DNA from: Ezakiella coagulans
Lineage (GTDB): Bacteria > Bacillota > Clostridia > Tissierellales > Peptoniphilaceae
DNA: 64,000 nt
Assembly (NCBI RefSeq): GCF_003096635.1
Contig: NZ_QEKV01000008.1
Location: 1-64,000 of the forward strand
Direction: 5' to 3'
Program-made: the position numbers and the translations under genes
Shown here: positions 25,491 through 35,946 of the stretch, piece by piece
Position numbering within the stretch: position 1 is the first letter of the stretch
Layout of the letters: each line of letters starts with the position of its first letter
The notes under the pieces: generated by a model
The model's database searches: none
Seen by the model: only the letters and a program-made list of their open reading frames with translations
What the model was told of the DNA's origin: nothing

Positions 25491-26300
25491 ATGAGCACTT
25501 TAAACGAAAAAATTAACTTCACTGTATTGATAGATAAAATGAAACAAATTGACAGGCGAACGAAAATAATCGGTGTCGACAGACGTGAAACCGATGCGGA
25601 ACATTCTTTCTCAATCGCTCTAATGGCGTATATATTCAGAGATTATGCAAAAAATATAAACTTGGAAAAGACAATGCTCATGCTCCTTGTCCACGACCTT
25701 GTTGAAATTTATGCGGGCGACACTTTTGCATATGACGTCGAAGGAAACAAGACAAAGAAAGATCGCGAAGAACAAGCTTCCATAAAAGTTTTCTCCGAAC
25801 TTGGCGAAGACGGCGAATATCTAAGAGAGCTTTGGCACGAGTTTGATGCAATCGAAACTCCGGAAGCAAAATTTGCAAATGCAATGGATCGCTCGCAACC
25901 AATTATAAATAATATTTTTAACAACGGCGGTACTTGGAATGAATTCCATGTAAAATGGTCGCAGCTCATGAAAAGAATGAGCCCTATAAAAGAGTTTAGC
26001 CCAGAAATATTTGATTACTTAGTCGAAAATGCAAAACCTTATTTCAGCAGAAACGGAATGCTCATCGACGACAACGACGAAATGTTTTTTATTGGCGACG
26101 AAAAAAATCCAATTGCAAAACTCGTTTTTAAAGAAGACGCCGACAGTTTTTCGATTTTGGAAGTTTTTGTCGAAGAGTCGCACAGAAATCGTGGCATCGC
26201 AAAAGAGCTTGTGGTTGAAGCAAAGTCTTACGCAGATTTTCATAAAAAGAAAATAATACCTGTTTGTCCATATGCGAAAAAAGTATTGGATAAAGAATAA
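25491..26300 (+). CDS. Fusion protein: HD-domain phosphohydrolase plus C-terminal GNAT-like domain
   Basis: 269 aa. Residues 1 to about 180 are an HD-superfamily hydrolase of the YfbR/COG1896 type: RRETDAEHSFSIALMAYIF gives the first His, LLVHDLVEIYAGD the HD dyad, and the distal FANAMDRSQP supplies the last Asp. Such enzymes often remove phosphate from deoxynucleotides. Residues about 185-269 are a short acetyltransferase domain of the COG2388 type (LEVFVEESHRNRGIAKELVV and VCPYAKKVL). No break lies between them. The ATG at 25491 follows TTGGAGG; an in-frame TTG at 25479 overlaps the ribosome site. It shares one base with the next gene (TAATG). Confidence 0.85.
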   Translation: MSTLNEKINFTVLIDKMKQIDRRTKIIGVDRRETDAEHSFSIALMAYIFRDYAKNINLEKTMLMLLVHDLVEIYAGDTFAYDVEGNKTKKDREEQASIKVFSELGEDGEYLRELWHEFDAIETPEAKFANAMDRSQPIINNIFNNGGTWNEFHVKWSQLMKRMSPIKEFSPEIFDYLVENAKPYFSRNGMLIDDNDEMFFIGDEKNPIAKLVFKEDADSFSILEVFVEESHRNRGIAKELVVEAKSYADFHKKKIIPVCPYAKKVLDKE

Positions 26301-26923
26301 TGACCGAATATGTAAACTTGTACACAAGGCAACACGAAAACAGTCTGTACGAGCTTGAGCGCGAAGGCATAGTAAGAAATAAAAAGCTTTATGTTGAACT
26401 TCACATGCGAGATATTTCGGATTTCTTTTTGGAAAAATACGATTTATTTGTTGAAATGGCCGAGAAAAAAGTGCCCCGCCCTTCCGGAATAAACTATCCA
26501 ATTTGGTGCAGCGTTTCAAAAAACAACTGCCTAAAACCGATTGACAAAGAAATTGTTTACGCTCTAACAGTGCCAAAAGATCAAGTCATCTATTTTGACG
26601 GTACGAAATGGGACTATGTATTAAATAATCTCTACATTCCGACTGACGAAGATGATGATAAACGATTTAAAAAATTACTCGAAGAAAATAAAATCGAGCA
26701 CACTTTCGACCTCTTCAGCAACAAATACATCGGTGCATTCGACGATATAAAAAAAGAAATCATTTACAGTTGGAAAAGAATTTTTGAAATTACCGACCGT
26801 TCCGAATTTGTTGTACAGGCAAATCTTTGGCAAATAAAAAAAGAATGGGTTAGACACATCATACGTCCGGGCGAAAACTTCTTTAAAATCGTGTCAGATA
26901 TGGAAGAAACATGGAAAGAATAA
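26300..26923 (+). CDS. DUF3841 domain protein
   Basis: 207 aa, soluble, charged. Recognised as DUF3841 from the pattern YTRQHENSLYELEREGIV near the start, YPIWCSVSKNN in the middle and FEITDRSEFVVQANLWQIKKEWV (split by a helix) near the end. The role is unknown. It is translationally coupled to the HD/GNAT gene, so a shared task in nucleotide or small-molecule metabolism is possible, but nothing in the sequence proves it. Confidence 0.7.
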   Translation: MTEYVNLYTRQHENSLYELEREGIVRNKKLYVELHMRDISDFFLEKYDLFVEMAEKKVPRPSGINYPIWCSVSKNNCLKPIDKEIVYALTVPKDQVIYFDGTKWDYVLNNLYIPTDEDDDKRFKKLLEENKIEHTFDLFSNKYIGAFDDIKKEIIYSWKRIFEITDRSEFVVQANLWQIKKEWVRHIIRPGENFFKIVSDMEETWKE

Positions 26924-26930
26924 ATATTTT

Positions 26931-26967
26931 AATTGGGTTTAAATTTTTAAATTTAAACCCAATTTTT
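26931..26967 (+). terminator. Terminator after DUF3841 gene
   Basis: AATTGGGTTTAAAT and ATTTAAACCCAATT form a 14-bp stem with a 6-nt loop and a short T run. Confidence 0.85.
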
Positions 26968-27052
26968 AATACAAAGATTACCGCATAAACTTTAAACTTT
27001 TACATTAGAAGTAAAAATTTGCATATTTTTGCCATAAATATATTCAGAATCA

Positions 27053-27080
27053 TTGACATTTTGCAAATACATAATATAAT
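27053..27080 (+). promoter_or_regulatory. Promoter of TRIC-type channel gene
   Basis: TTGACA (27053-27058), 16-bp spacer, TATAAT (27075-27080). The leader to the ATG at 27145 is about 58 nt and carries AAAGGAGG. Confidence 0.8.
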
Positions 27081-27144
27081 ATATAATTAAACGAAATCGC
27101 ATACGAACTATAAACTGCCTATTTTACCAATAAAGGAGGGCACA

Positions 27145-27822
27145 ATGAACTTCGAAAAATTTTATTATATTCTCGAACTTATCGGAACTGTGGCTTTCGC
27201 ATCATCCGGTGCGATGATTGCAATAAGAAAAGGCATGGACGTTTTTGGAATCATAGTTCTTTCAATTATAACCGCTGTCGGCGGCGGGATTTTCAGAGAC
27301 TTAGTTCTTGGAATAAATCCACCGATAGCATTTCTTCAAACAATTTACACAACCGTTTCAGTCGTGTCTGCTACTGCAGTCATAATCATATACAAACTAA
27401 TTGACAAAAAGAAATTTCTTAATATGAATTTTCTTCTAACTTATGTAAAAATAATCTCCGTGCTTGACGCAATTGGACTAGGCATATTTACGATGAGTGG
27501 TGTAAACCTCGCATGGAAAATGGCATACGGCAGCAACAGATATCTTCTGATATTCGTCGGAATGGTAACGGGATGCGGAGGAGGAGTTGTGAGAGACCTA
27601 TGTGCAGGTGCAATTCCGATTATATTTACGAAAAATACAATCTACGCAATGGCATCTCTTCTCGGTGCAGTCGCATTCATACTTTCCAGACAATATTTTA
27701 GGCACTATGCATATCTCATGGGTGTCATAGTCGTAATTGTTGTTCGTCTGCTCTCAATGAAATATAGATGGAGTCTTCCTGATGTCCGAAGCGACCTTAT
27801 AGAAGACGGTCCTAACCAATAA
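27145..27822 (+). CDS. TRIC family (UPF0126/YadS-like) membrane channel protein
   Basis: 225 aa, about seven transmembrane helices, built from two copies of the UPF0126 repeat: ASSGAMIAIRKGMDVFG with AVGGGIFRDLVLG in the first, TMSGVNLAW with GCGGGVVRDLCAG in the second. Bacterial homologues are trimeric potassium-permeable channels; glycine transport has also been proposed for relatives. The GGG-x-x-RD motifs of both pore helices are intact. Monocistronic, with its own promoter and terminator. Confidence 0.93.
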   Translation: MNFEKFYYILELIGTVAFASSGAMIAIRKGMDVFGIIVLSIITAVGGGIFRDLVLGINPPIAFLQTIYTTVSVVSATAVIIIYKLIDKKKFLNMNFLLTYVKIISVLDAIGLGIFTMSGVNLAWKMAYGSNRYLLIFVGMVTGCGGGVVRDLCAGAIPIIFTKNTIYAMASLLGAVAFILSRQYFRHYAYLMGVIVVIVVRLLSMKYRWSLPDVRSDLIEDGPNQ

Positions 27823-27855
27823 AAAACAGCTATTGATTTTCAAATAGCTGTTTTT
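27822..27855. terminator. Bidirectional terminator
   Basis: AAAAACAGCTATT and AATAGCTGTTTTT flank a short loop. It serves the TRIC-type gene on plus and probably the uvrBA transcript on minus. Confidence 0.85.
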
Positions 27856-27908
27856 GTTTTAAATTGCAATTTTTTACATTTTTTATTTCTCATCATCTTT
27901 TTCATTTT

Positions 27909-28025
27909 TTATTCCTCATTATCTTTTTCTTTTTTTATAAGTCCCAAAATTGTCAGAAAGAGGACTATTTCGCCTGTAATCCACAATATCAACGAGCCTT
28001 TGTATTTATCGCTTTTTTTGTCCAT
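27909..28025 (-). CDS. 38-aa single-pass membrane microprotein downstream of uvrA
   Basis: Reads MDKKSDKYKGS, then one hydrophobic helix of about 19 residues (LILWITGEIVLFLTILGLI) and a charged tail KKEKDNEE. The ATG at 28025 lies 8 nt after the uvrA stop with AGGGAT upstream, so it would be the third gene of the uvrBA operon. Positive residues before the helix predict an inside N-terminus. No family recognised. Could be a chance ORF, but the clean helix, flanking charges and ribosome site favour a real gene. Confidence 0.55.
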   Translation of the reverse strand: MDKKSDKYKGSLILWITGEIVLFLTILGLIKKEKDNEE

Positions 28026-28032
28026 TTTATCC

Positions 28033-30855
28033 CTACTTTTTCTTTAAGATTTTCTTTAAAAATTGTCCTGTATAACTCTTTTTCACTTTCGCAACTTCTT
28101 CAGGAGTTCCGGTTGCGACGACTTCACCGCCGCCGTCTCCTCCGTCGGGACCGAGGTCTACAATGTAGTCGCAAGATTTTATGACATCTAGATTATGCTC
28201 GATTACGACGACTGTGTTTCCACCTTCGCAGAGCCTTTGAAGCACTTGAATCAATTTTCTGACATCTTCACTATGAAGCCCTGTTGTCGGTTCATCGAGT
28301 ATATAAATCGTTTTTCCGGTTGCACGCTTCGAAAGTTCGGTTGCAAGTTTTACACGTTGCGCCTCTCCGCCCGAAAGCTGTGTACTCGATTGACCGAGTT
28401 TTATATATCCGAGTCCAACATCATTCAGTGTTTCAAGTTTTCGTGAAATTGTCTGATGGTTTTCAAAAAATTCGCACGCTTCACTCACGTTCATATCTAA
28501 TACATCGGAAATGTTTTTCCCTTTGTATGTGATTGCAAGCGTTTCACGATTGTACCTTTCGCCCTTACAAACTTCGCACGGCACATAAACGTCAGGAAGA
28601 AAGTGCATTTCAACTTTTATTATTCCGTCACCCTTACATGCTTCGCATCTTCCGCCTTTGACGTTGAAACTGAATCTTCCCTTTTGGTAACCCTTAGCTT
28701 TTGCAGCCGGAGTCATCGCGAAAATATCTCTTATCCCGTCAAACACGCCCGTGTATGTTGCAGGATTTGAGCGCGGTGTTCGTCCGATTGGACTTTGGTC
28801 GATGACAACAACTTTATCGAGCGGACTGTCGTATGTCACGCCACCCGATTTACCCGGTTTTATTTTCGAGCGATTGATTTCTTTTGCAAGATTTTTATAT
28901 AGAATTTCATTCACAAGCGTTGACTTTCCTGAACCGGAAACACCGGTAACCGCCGTCATAACTCCAATCGGAATGTCGACATTTATATTTTTCAGATTAT
29001 TCTCCGCCGCTTTTTTTATGTGTATGAATCCTCTTTCTTCCTTTCGCCTTTCCTTCGGCACATCGATTTTCATTCTGCCCGAAAGATAGTTGCCTGTTAT
29101 TGAATTTTTGTTTTTCGAAACTTCCTCCGGCGTTCCGAACGCAACCACTTCTCCTCCGTGAATTCCGGCTCCCGGACCGATATCAAGGAGATAGTCGCTC
29201 GCTCTCATTGTGTCTTCGTCATGTTCAACAACAATAACAGTGTTTCCTACGTCGGTCAGCTCTCGTAAAGTTGCAATCAACTTTTCGTTGTCCTTTTGAT
29301 GAAGCCCGATTGACGGTTCGTCGAGAACATAAGTAACACCTACAAGCTTTGAGCCGATTTGCGTTGCTAGCCTTATTCTTTGGCTCTCTCCTCCCGAAAG
29401 TGTTCCCGCCATTCTCGAAAGAGTTAAATACGAAAGTCCGACCGCATTAAGAAAGCTGAGTCTCTCTTTTATTTCTTTTAGAATTTCTTCCGCAATCACA
29501 TTTTCTGTTTCCGTTAACTCGAGCTTTTCAAAAAATTCGATTTCTTTTCCAACGTCTAAATCCGTAAGCTCCGCAATATTAAGTCCGCCAACTGTAACAG
29601 AGAGTGCATTTTCATTTAACCTTGCGCCGTGGCATTTCGGACACGGAATATTTTCTATATATTCTCCGATGCTTTCTTGCACATAGTCGCTTGTGGAGTT
29701 GTCAAATCTGTATTGCAGATTTTCTATAACGCCTTCCCATGGGCGATTGTAAGTTTTCACTCTACCCTTGCTGAATCCGGACTTCGCCGAAAATTTTATA
29801 TTGTAATCCGTTCCATAAAGAAGATCGTCCATAAACTCCTTCGGCGCATCCTTTATCGGCTTTTCAATCGAGAAACCATGTTTTTCTGCGATTGCTCTAA
29901 ACATCGACAGATAATATCCGTTTGTGTCTGTACTGTAAACACCGATAGCACCCTCTTTTATCGAAAGCTCTTTGTTCGGAATGACAAGACCTTCGTCAAT
30001 TTGACGGAAAAAGCCAAGTCCATTACATTTATCACACATACCCATCGGGTTGTTGAAAGAGAATAGACGTGTCGAAATTTCTTCAATTGCAATTCCACAA
30101 TCTATACATGCAAAATTTTCCGAAAAAGGAATGTCCTCATCGTCGGTTCTTACAATGACATATCCGTTTGTGAGTTTAAGCGCTGCTTCCATCGAGTCCA
30201 CAAGACGTTTTTCAATATTGTCTCTTACAACAAGTCTGTCCACAACAACTTCGATTGTGTGCTTCTTTGTCTTTTGAAGCTTCGGCACTTCCTCAATCAT
30301 ATACATTTCTCCGTCGACATAAAGTCTCACATATCCGTCGCGTTTTATGTCTTCAAGAACCGTTTTAAATTCGCCTTTCTTATCCTTTACAATCGGTGCT
30401 AAAATTCGAATCCTTGTGCCTTCTTCGAGTTGCATGATTCGATCAATCATTTGGTCAATCGATTGTTTTTCAATGAGTTTTCCACACTTAGGGCAATGTG
30501 CCTTTCCGATTCTTGCGTAAAGAAGTCTCAAATAATCGTAAATTTCCGTGACAGTGCCAACTGTTGAACGTGGATTGTTCGAGGTCGTCTTTTGGTCAAT
30601 CGAAATTGCCGGACTGAGTCCTCCGATAAATTCCACCGCCGGTTTTGTCATGTTTCCAAGAAATTGCCTTGCGTATGAAGACAAACTTTCGACATATCGT
30701 CTTTGCCCTTCGGCATAAATCGTATCGAAAGCTAGACTGCTCTTTCCTGAGCCAGAAAGCCCGGTAATAACAGTCATCTTGTTTCTTGGAATATTTATAT
30801 TTATATTTTTCAGATTATTTTCGTGTGCCCCTCTTATTTCAATATAATCTTCCAT
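28033..30855 (-). CDS. uvrA: UvrABC excinuclease subunit A
   Basis: Damage-sensing ABC-type ATPase of nucleotide excision repair. 940 aa. Two ATPase modules: Walker A GLSGSGKS at 32-39 and GVSGSGKST in the second half; two LSGGE signatures ([26 protein letters not shown]). The zinc modules are visible ([25 protein letters not shown] with CEVCKG). Eleven nt downstream of uvrB with AGAGGT before the ATG, so one operon. Confidence 0.98.
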   Translation of the reverse strand: MEDYIEIRGAHENNLKNININIPRNKMTVITGLSGSGKSSLAFDTIYAEGQRRYVESLSSYARQFLGNMTKPAVEFIGGLSPAISIDQKTTSNNPRSTVGTVTEIYDYLRLLYARIGKAHCPKCGKLIEKQSIDQMIDRIMQLEEGTRIRILAPIVKDKKGEFKTVLEDIKRDGYVRLYVDGEMYMIEEVPKLQKTKKHTIEVVVDRLVVRDNIEKRLVDSMEAALKLTNGYVIVRTDDEDIPFSENFACIDCGIAIEEISTRLFSFNNPMGMCDKCNGLGFFRQIDEGLVIPNKELSIKEGAIGVYSTDTNGYYLSMFRAIAEKHGFSIEKPIKDAPKEFMDDLLYGTDYNIKFSAKSGFSKGRVKTYNRPWEGVIENLQYRFDNSTSDYVQESIGEYIENIPCPKCHGARLNENALSVTVGGLNIAELTDLDVGKEIEFFEKLELTETENVIAEEILKEIKERLSFLNAVGLSYLTLSRMAGTLSGGESQRIRLATQIGSKLVGVTYVLDEPSIGLHQKDNEKLIATLRELTDVGNTVIVVEHDEDTMRASDYLLDIGPGAGIHGGEVVAFGTPEEVSKNKNSITGNYLSGRMKIDVPKERRKEERGFIHIKKAAENNLKNINVDIPIGVMTAVTGVSGSGKSTLVNEILYKNLAKEINRSKIKPGKSGGVTYDSPLDKVVVIDQSPIGRTPRSNPATYTGVFDGIRDIFAMTPAAKAKGYQKGRFSFNVKGGRCEACKGDGIIKVEMHFLPDVYVPCEVCKGERYNRETLAITYKGKNISDVLDMNVSEACEFFENHQTISRKLETLNDVGLGYIKLGQSSTQLSGGEAQRVKLATELSKRATGKTIYILDEPTTGLHSEDVRKLIQVLQRLCEGGNTVVVIEHNLDVIKSCDYIVDLGPDGGDGGGEVVATGTPEEVAKVKKSYTGQFLKKILKKK

Positions 30856-30865
30856 ATTACCTCTC

Positions 30866-32842
30866 TTATCTCTTCTTTTTATCCAATTGATTTTGGAATT
30901 TCTTCATTTCGTCTCTGAAATTTGCTGCCGCTTCGAAATCCAAACGTTCAGCAGCTTCGAGCATTCTTGCTTTAAGTTCTCGTACAATGTTTTCAAGCTC
31001 TTCCGCTGAAAGTTCTGAATCCTTTTTCTTTGGTGTCTTTTTATCATCTTTCAAAATTCCGATGACTTCTCTTATATCTTTAACAATTGATTTCGGAGTG
31101 ATGTTGTGTTCTTTATTGTATTCTTCTTGAATCTTTCTTCTCTTTTCCGTAATTTCAATTGTGTTTTTCATTGAATCCGTTATTCTATCGGCATACATAA
31201 CAACTTCGCCATTTGCATTTCTTGCCGCTCTTCCTACTGTTTGGATGAGCGAAGTTTCGGACCTTAGGAATCCTTCTTTGTCCGCATCAAGAATTGCAAC
31301 AAGTGAAACTTCCGGCAAGTCGAGTCCTTCACGTAGAAGGTTAATCCCGACTAGCACATCGATGTCTCCGGTTCTTAAATCCTTTATAATCTTCATTCTG
31401 TCGATTGTCTCTGTGTCGGAGTGCATATAGCTGACCTTAATTCCGAGCTCTTCCAAATAGTCCGTCAAGTCTTCTGCCATTTTTTTCGTGAGTGTCGTTA
31501 TTAAAACTCTTTCTTTTTTCTCAATTCTGTCCCGAATTCTTTCAAGCAAATCGTCGATTTGATTTTTGATAGGTCGAACTATAATCTTCGGATCCAACAG
31601 TCCCGTAGGTCTTAGAATTTGCTCTGCTATAACTTCGGACTTTTCCTGTTCATACGGTCCCGGTGTTGCCGAGACAAACAAGATATGTTTTATGAGTGAT
31701 TGGAACTCGTCAAAATTTAACGGTCTGTTGTCGAGTGCCGAAGGCAGTCTGAAGCCGTAGTCAACAAGCGTCTGCTTTCTCGAGCGGTCGCCCGCATACA
31801 TTCCTCTGACTTGCGGAATCGTGACATGTGATTCATCGGCAATTATTAGAAAATCTTCCGGAAAGTAGTCAATCAACGTGTATGGTCTTGAGCCCGGACG
31901 TCTTCCCGACATGTGCCTCGAGTAGTTTTCAATACCCGAGCAAAATCCGATTTCTCTAAGCATTTCGAGATCATATCTCGTTCTTTGTTCAAGTCTTTCG
32001 GCGTAAAGAAGATGGTCCTGATCTCGAAGCTCTTTGAGTCTGCTTTCAAGTTCCTCTTCTATTGTAACGATTGCACGTTTAACTTTTCTGTCGGTCGTAG
32101 CAAAGTGAGATGCCGGGAAAATCGAAGCGTGCCTCATCTCTCCTAAAATTTCTCCGGTCATACTGTTTATCTCTGTAATTCTTTCAATTTCGTCTCCGAA
32201 AAATTCAACCCGAATCGAGTTTTCGCTCTCGCTAGCCGGGAAAATATCCAAAACATCTCCACGCACTCTAAAAGTACCGCGAATAAAATTAATATCATTT
32301 CTAATATATTGAATTGCAATAAGTTCCTCAATGACCTTGTCGCGATCTTTTCGCATGCCCGGTCTCAAAGAAACCATAAGGCTGATGTAGTCCTCCGGGT
32401 CTCCTAAACCGTAAATACAAGAAACAGATGCGACAATTATTACGTCTTTTCTTTCAAAAAGTGCCGCCGTCGCCGAGTGGCGAAGCTTATCTATCTCGTC
32501 GTTTATTGCGGAGTCCTTTGCAATATATGTGTCAGTTGACGGAACATACGCCTCCGGTTGATAATAATCATAATAACTTACAAAATATTCTACACTGTTT
32601 TCCGGGAAAAAATCTCTGAGCTCCATGCACAGTTGATACGCAAGTGTTTTATTGTGAGCAATTACGAGCGTCGGCAGCTGAGTCTTTTCGATTATATTTG
32701 CCATCGTGAAAGTTTTTCCGGAACCCGTAACTCCTTTTAGCGTTTGAAATTTATTGCCGGATTTTATCGAATTTACTAATTTTTCAACAGCTTCTGGCTG
32801 GTCTCCAGTCATTTTGAATTTTGAATGTAATTTAAAGTCCAT
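30866..32842 (-). CDS. uvrB: UvrABC excinuclease subunit B
   Basis: DNA helicase-like subunit that verifies damage and recruits UvrC. 658 aa. Walker A GVTGSGKT at 37-44, the beta-hairpin region [18 protein letters not shown], helicase motif [11 protein letters not shown], and a C-terminal UVR coiled coil ([22 protein letters not shown]) that contacts UvrC. No clear LexA-type box (GAAC-N4-GTTC) is visible in the 60 nt upstream; a TATAAT-like box is there without a good -35. Confidence 0.98.
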   Translation of the reverse strand: MDFKLHSKFKMTGDQPEAVEKLVNSIKSGNKFQTLKGVTGSGKTFTMANIIEKTQLPTLVIAHNKTLAYQLCMELRDFFPENSVEYFVSYYDYYQPEAYVPSTDTYIAKDSAINDEIDKLRHSATAALFERKDVIIVASVSCIYGLGDPEDYISLMVSLRPGMRKDRDKVIEELIAIQYIRNDINFIRGTFRVRGDVLDIFPASESENSIRVEFFGDEIERITEINSMTGEILGEMRHASIFPASHFATTDRKVKRAIVTIEEELESRLKELRDQDHLLYAERLEQRTRYDLEMLREIGFCSGIENYSRHMSGRRPGSRPYTLIDYFPEDFLIIADESHVTIPQVRGMYAGDRSRKQTLVDYGFRLPSALDNRPLNFDEFQSLIKHILFVSATPGPYEQEKSEVIAEQILRPTGLLDPKIIVRPIKNQIDDLLERIRDRIEKKERVLITTLTKKMAEDLTDYLEELGIKVSYMHSDTETIDRMKIIKDLRTGDIDVLVGINLLREGLDLPEVSLVAILDADKEGFLRSETSLIQTVGRAARNANGEVVMYADRITDSMKNTIEITEKRRKIQEEYNKEHNITPKSIVKDIREVIGILKDDKKTPKKKDSELSAEELENIVRELKARMLEAAERLDFEAAANFRDEMKKFQNQLDKKKR

Positions 32843-32905
32843 ATTTTTCCTTTCTAACCTTGTATATCTTAAACATATATTATAAAATATGAATGAGGTG
32901 TTTAA

Positions 32906-34354
32906 ATGAATAAATTTAAATATTTTTTAATTTTTATAACCATAATTTTTCTATCCGGATGCAAATTTTTAATAAAAGACGAACCAAAAACCGGTATAAA
33001 TTATGTACCGCTTGATTATAAAGTCGATTCTATAAATTATCTTACAAACGTCGATTCAAATGAGCTCACGACAAAACTTAATCATATCGACGACTCGAAC
33101 TACAAACTTAGTATTTTGGCGCCGCTCACAAATTGCGATGAAATTGTTGTTGAAAATGTTAATGTGAACAATTTTGAAATAGACATCACTATCGATGCGA
33201 AAAAAAATACAAATAACGAGGTGAAAAAACCTCTTATAACACTATCGCTAACAGGTCTAAACCCTTACAATAATAGCGAATATAAAGTCCACGTCAACAT
33301 TAAATACGATCGTATAAATCTTTGGCTTACACGTGACGAAGCTTTTAAAATTTTAAAATCTGAAAAGTTTGTTGTGCCATGTTCACCGATCTACACAGAT
33401 ATTTTAAAAAATGGCAGTTCTATTCTTTGGAAACTCGGATTTTATGAAATTAATAGTGAATCAAAAAATCCAATCAGATACACCGAAGCAGTTATAAATG
33501 ATAAAACCAGAGAACTTTTAAATGTAAATTCTTTCGATGTAGCTCGACCAATTTTAGACGGCTCACTTATTTCTAACCTCGATTATAATAATTTTTTATA
33601 TGAAGTCAATAATAAACTTCTTATCTATAATATACCCCATAAAACAAGTAAAACACTTGACATTAGTATTACAGATAATTGCGTATTCTCAAGGGATTTT
33701 TCTAGTGGCAAAATTGCTATTCTATATCCCGAAAACAAAATTACACTTATCGACAGATTCCAAAATACTAGAAATTTAACTTTCGATTTGAATATAAAAG
33801 TTAAACTGTTCGAAATTTATGACGGTAAATGCTATATTGTTAGTACCGACAACGAAATTTATAAACTTGAAGGCGACACTCTAGAAAAAATTTACTCGTT
33901 CAAAGAAGAAATTACCGCTTTTTCTGTTGGCAGTGAAATTGCTTTAAGCTCTATTGACAAATTCGGAGAAGAAAATATATTCCTGCTCGACAAAAGTGGA
34001 AAAAGATTTATTTCTAAAGGCCGTTCGCCAAAGGTATGTGGCGATAAAATTCTTTTTGAGATTCCTAGGGGCGGAAAAAATATCGACCTTTACAGCTACA
34101 ATCTTTCAACAGGTCTTCTTTTGAAAATTTATAGTGGCACCGAAATTAGCTACAATAGAAGTGGAACCGGCGATTTTAAAATTTTCGATAAAATCAATTC
34201 ATATTACAGTGCATATAAACTTTCTGGCGACAATCTCACGTATATTTGTCCGCTCGAAGAAGCAAATATTTGGAATCTTGGAAATAAAAACTACTATTTT
34301 ACAAATGCTAAAAATAGAATTTATATGTTTAATTTGAAAAATCAATCCAAATAG
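32906..34354 (+). CDS. Lipoprotein of unknown function
   Basis: 482 aa. Type II signal peptide with a clear lipobox LSGC, Cys19 being the lipidation site; basic N-terminus MNKFK and hydrophobic core FLIFITIIF. The mature part begins with an extended region and then, from about residue 225, carries repeating short beta patterns ([59 protein letters not shown]) that look like blades of a beta-propeller. No enzyme motif. GAGGTG precedes the ATG. It is alone on the plus strand between uvrB and the VanW gene. Confidence 0.8.
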   Translation: MNKFKYFLIFITIIFLSGCKFLIKDEPKTGINYVPLDYKVDSINYLTNVDSNELTTKLNHIDDSNYKLSILAPLTNCDEIVVENVNVNNFEIDITIDAKKNTNNEVKKPLITLSLTGLNPYNNSEYKVHVNIKYDRINLWLTRDEAFKILKSEKFVVPCSPIYTDILKNGSSILWKLGFYEINSESKNPIRYTEAVINDKTRELLNVNSFDVARPILDGSLISNLDYNNFLYEVNNKLLIYNIPHKTSKTLDISITDNCVFSRDFSSGKIAILYPENKITLIDRFQNTRNLTFDLNIKVKLFEIYDGKCYIVSTDNEIYKLEGDTLEKIYSFKEEITAFSVGSEIALSSIDKFGEENIFLLDKSGKRFISKGRSPKVCGDKILFEIPRGGKNIDLYSYNLSTGLLLKIYSGTEISYNRSGTGDFKIFDKINSYYSAYKLSGDNLTYICPLEEANIWNLGNKNYYFTNAKNRIYMFNLKNQSK

Positions 34355-34355
34355 T

Positions 34356-34380
34356 AAAAGCACCTGTATAGGTGCTTTTT
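34356..34380. terminator. Bidirectional terminator between lipoprotein and VanW genes
   Basis: AAAAGCACC-TGTATA-GGTGCTTTT with A and T runs on both sides; two genes converge on it. Confidence 0.9.
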
Positions 34381-35891
34381 TATTGCAACAAATCAATTGT
34401 TTCAACGGGTTCTTCCGAAGGTATATCTTCCATATCAGTCGGCTTTGAATCCGGTGTTTTTGTCTTTGTGCCAACAAGGACAACTTGGTCGCTCTTAGGA
34501 TAGTAACTCTTCATATAAGGAACTTCCTTTATAAGTTTTCCGCCATTTTTATACACTTTATAGGATTGATATCTATATCCCGGTCTACCTTTTTTAACGA
34601 CTTTTGTTTCGCCCACAAAAAGCTCATCGCTCTTTTTTTCCTGTGTTTCAAAAGGAATCTCTTCAATACATTTAGAATACATCTCAACCGTATAATTCTT
34701 TTTATTTGTGTCTCCGTAAATTGTAAATGTTATAATATTTTTCGCAAGATTTACGCTACTCGTAATTGCAATCGGAAAATCGAAGTTGTTTGTAAACTTT
34801 AAATCTTTTGCTCCTACCCAAACAGCTCCATCCTCTCCATAAGGAACATATGGTGCCGGAATCGAGTGCGGATGTCTTTCGGTTATTGTGACGTCACTTC
34901 GAACAAGAGCATTGTATAAAGTTGTAGATGTTTGGCAAAGTCCACCGCCAAGTGCATCTGTATAGACTCCGCCTTGAATTGTACTTGCCGGCTTATATCC
35001 GTTTGCCGCTGTTATAGGTCCCATTTTTTGATTGAAGCTGACAGTTTCGCCCGGCATAACGACAATATTTGAAATTCTCTTTGCCGAAAGAACAATGTTT
35101 GCATTTCTTCCCGCAGTGCCTCTTCCGAGATTTGATGTAAATGTTCCGATTACACCGTTCACTCGAGCTATTGCATCTTTGTTTACAGACGGTTCAATAG
35201 TCTTTGTTTTCGTCTCAAATGAAACATCTTTGTTTTCATTAATAGCTTTTTTTATATTTGTATTTAGAAGTGTAAGAAGCTCTTCCTTATCCACTTCTTT
35301 TCCGCTCTTGCTTTCACCGACCTGAAGTTTCCCATCGACAAAAGTAACGTCAGAATTCGTAGAAACAACATTCATATTTGCACTTATTGTGTTGACAAAA
35401 TCCTTGACTTTTTCCTCATCAACATTCAAACTTAAATCAATATTTTCTTTATTTTCCTTTAAAGAATTTATCTGATTAAATCTTTCTTCTTCAGTTCCAT
35501 CTCTGCCAATTTGGTATGCTTTGTTTATTGCAGCGTCGAAGTTTGGATTTAAACCAAGTTCTGCAAGTGTTTTTGTTGCACTGCTGTCATCGATATAAAC
35601 CACAATTTTTCTTTCACCCAGACCTGAAAATTTATCTCTAAGCTTCGATTCAGCATCACTTTTTGAAAGTCCTGAAACATCAACACCGCCAATTGAAATA
35701 CCGTCATAAATGACTTCTTTAGACAATGTTTCACGAACAAGATTTTCATGTTCTTCTTGCTTTAGTCTTTGAGCTTCTTCCTCCTGTTTAATTTTTTGCT
35801 TATCTGTGTAATCTTTATAAACATAAAAACCTCCCCCAACAAGCAAAATTATAATAATACCTATAATAAAACCCTTTATAAATCTTTTCAA
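34380..35891 (-). CDS. VanW family protein with PG-binding and G5-like domains
   Basis: 503 aa. One N-terminal membrane anchor (residues 5-27), a peptidoglycan-binding-4 (YoaR-type) region at about 60-240, a VanW domain at about 265-395 (PGETVSFNQKMGP, GGVYTDALGGGLCQTSTTLYNA, ERHPHS), and a C-terminal G5-like segment (about 405-475, VVKKGRPGYRYQSYKVYKNG). Surface-exposed and probably wall-associated. The start is TTG at 35891 with GGAGG nine bases upstream. Single gene; a C-terminal acidic tail rich in Glu/Pro follows the G5-like part. Confidence 0.9.
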   Translation of the reverse strand: MKRFIKGFIIGIIIILLVGGGFYVYKDYTDKQKIKQEEEAQRLKQEEHENLVRETLSKEVIYDGISIGGVDVSGLSKSDAESKLRDKFSGLGERKIVVYIDDSSATKTLAELGLNPNFDAAINKAYQIGRDGTEEERFNQINSLKENKENIDLSLNVDEEKVKDFVNTISANMNVVSTNSDVTFVDGKLQVGESKSGKEVDKEELLTLLNTNIKKAINENKDVSFETKTKTIEPSVNKDAIARVNGVIGTFTSNLGRGTAGRNANIVLSAKRISNIVVMPGETVSFNQKMGPITAANGYKPASTIQGGVYTDALGGGLCQTSTTLYNALVRSDVTITERHPHSIPAPYVPYGEDGAVWVGAKDLKFTNNFDFPIAITSSVNLAKNIITFTIYGDTNKKNYTVEMYSKCIEEIPFETQEKKSDELFVGETKVVKKGRPGYRYQSYKVYKNGGKLIKEVPYMKSYYPKSDQVVLVGTKTKTPDSKPTDMEDIPSEEPVETIDLLQ

Positions 35892-35946
35892 TTAATAATT
35901 CCTCCGTATAATAACCATAGTTATATTTTACCCCAAATTCTGTTTA

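Noticed and set aside
32843-32905. LexA/SOS box upstream of uvrB
   Set aside because: No GAAC-N4-GTTC-like palindrome with acceptable match; only AT-rich sequence with a TATAAT-like box.
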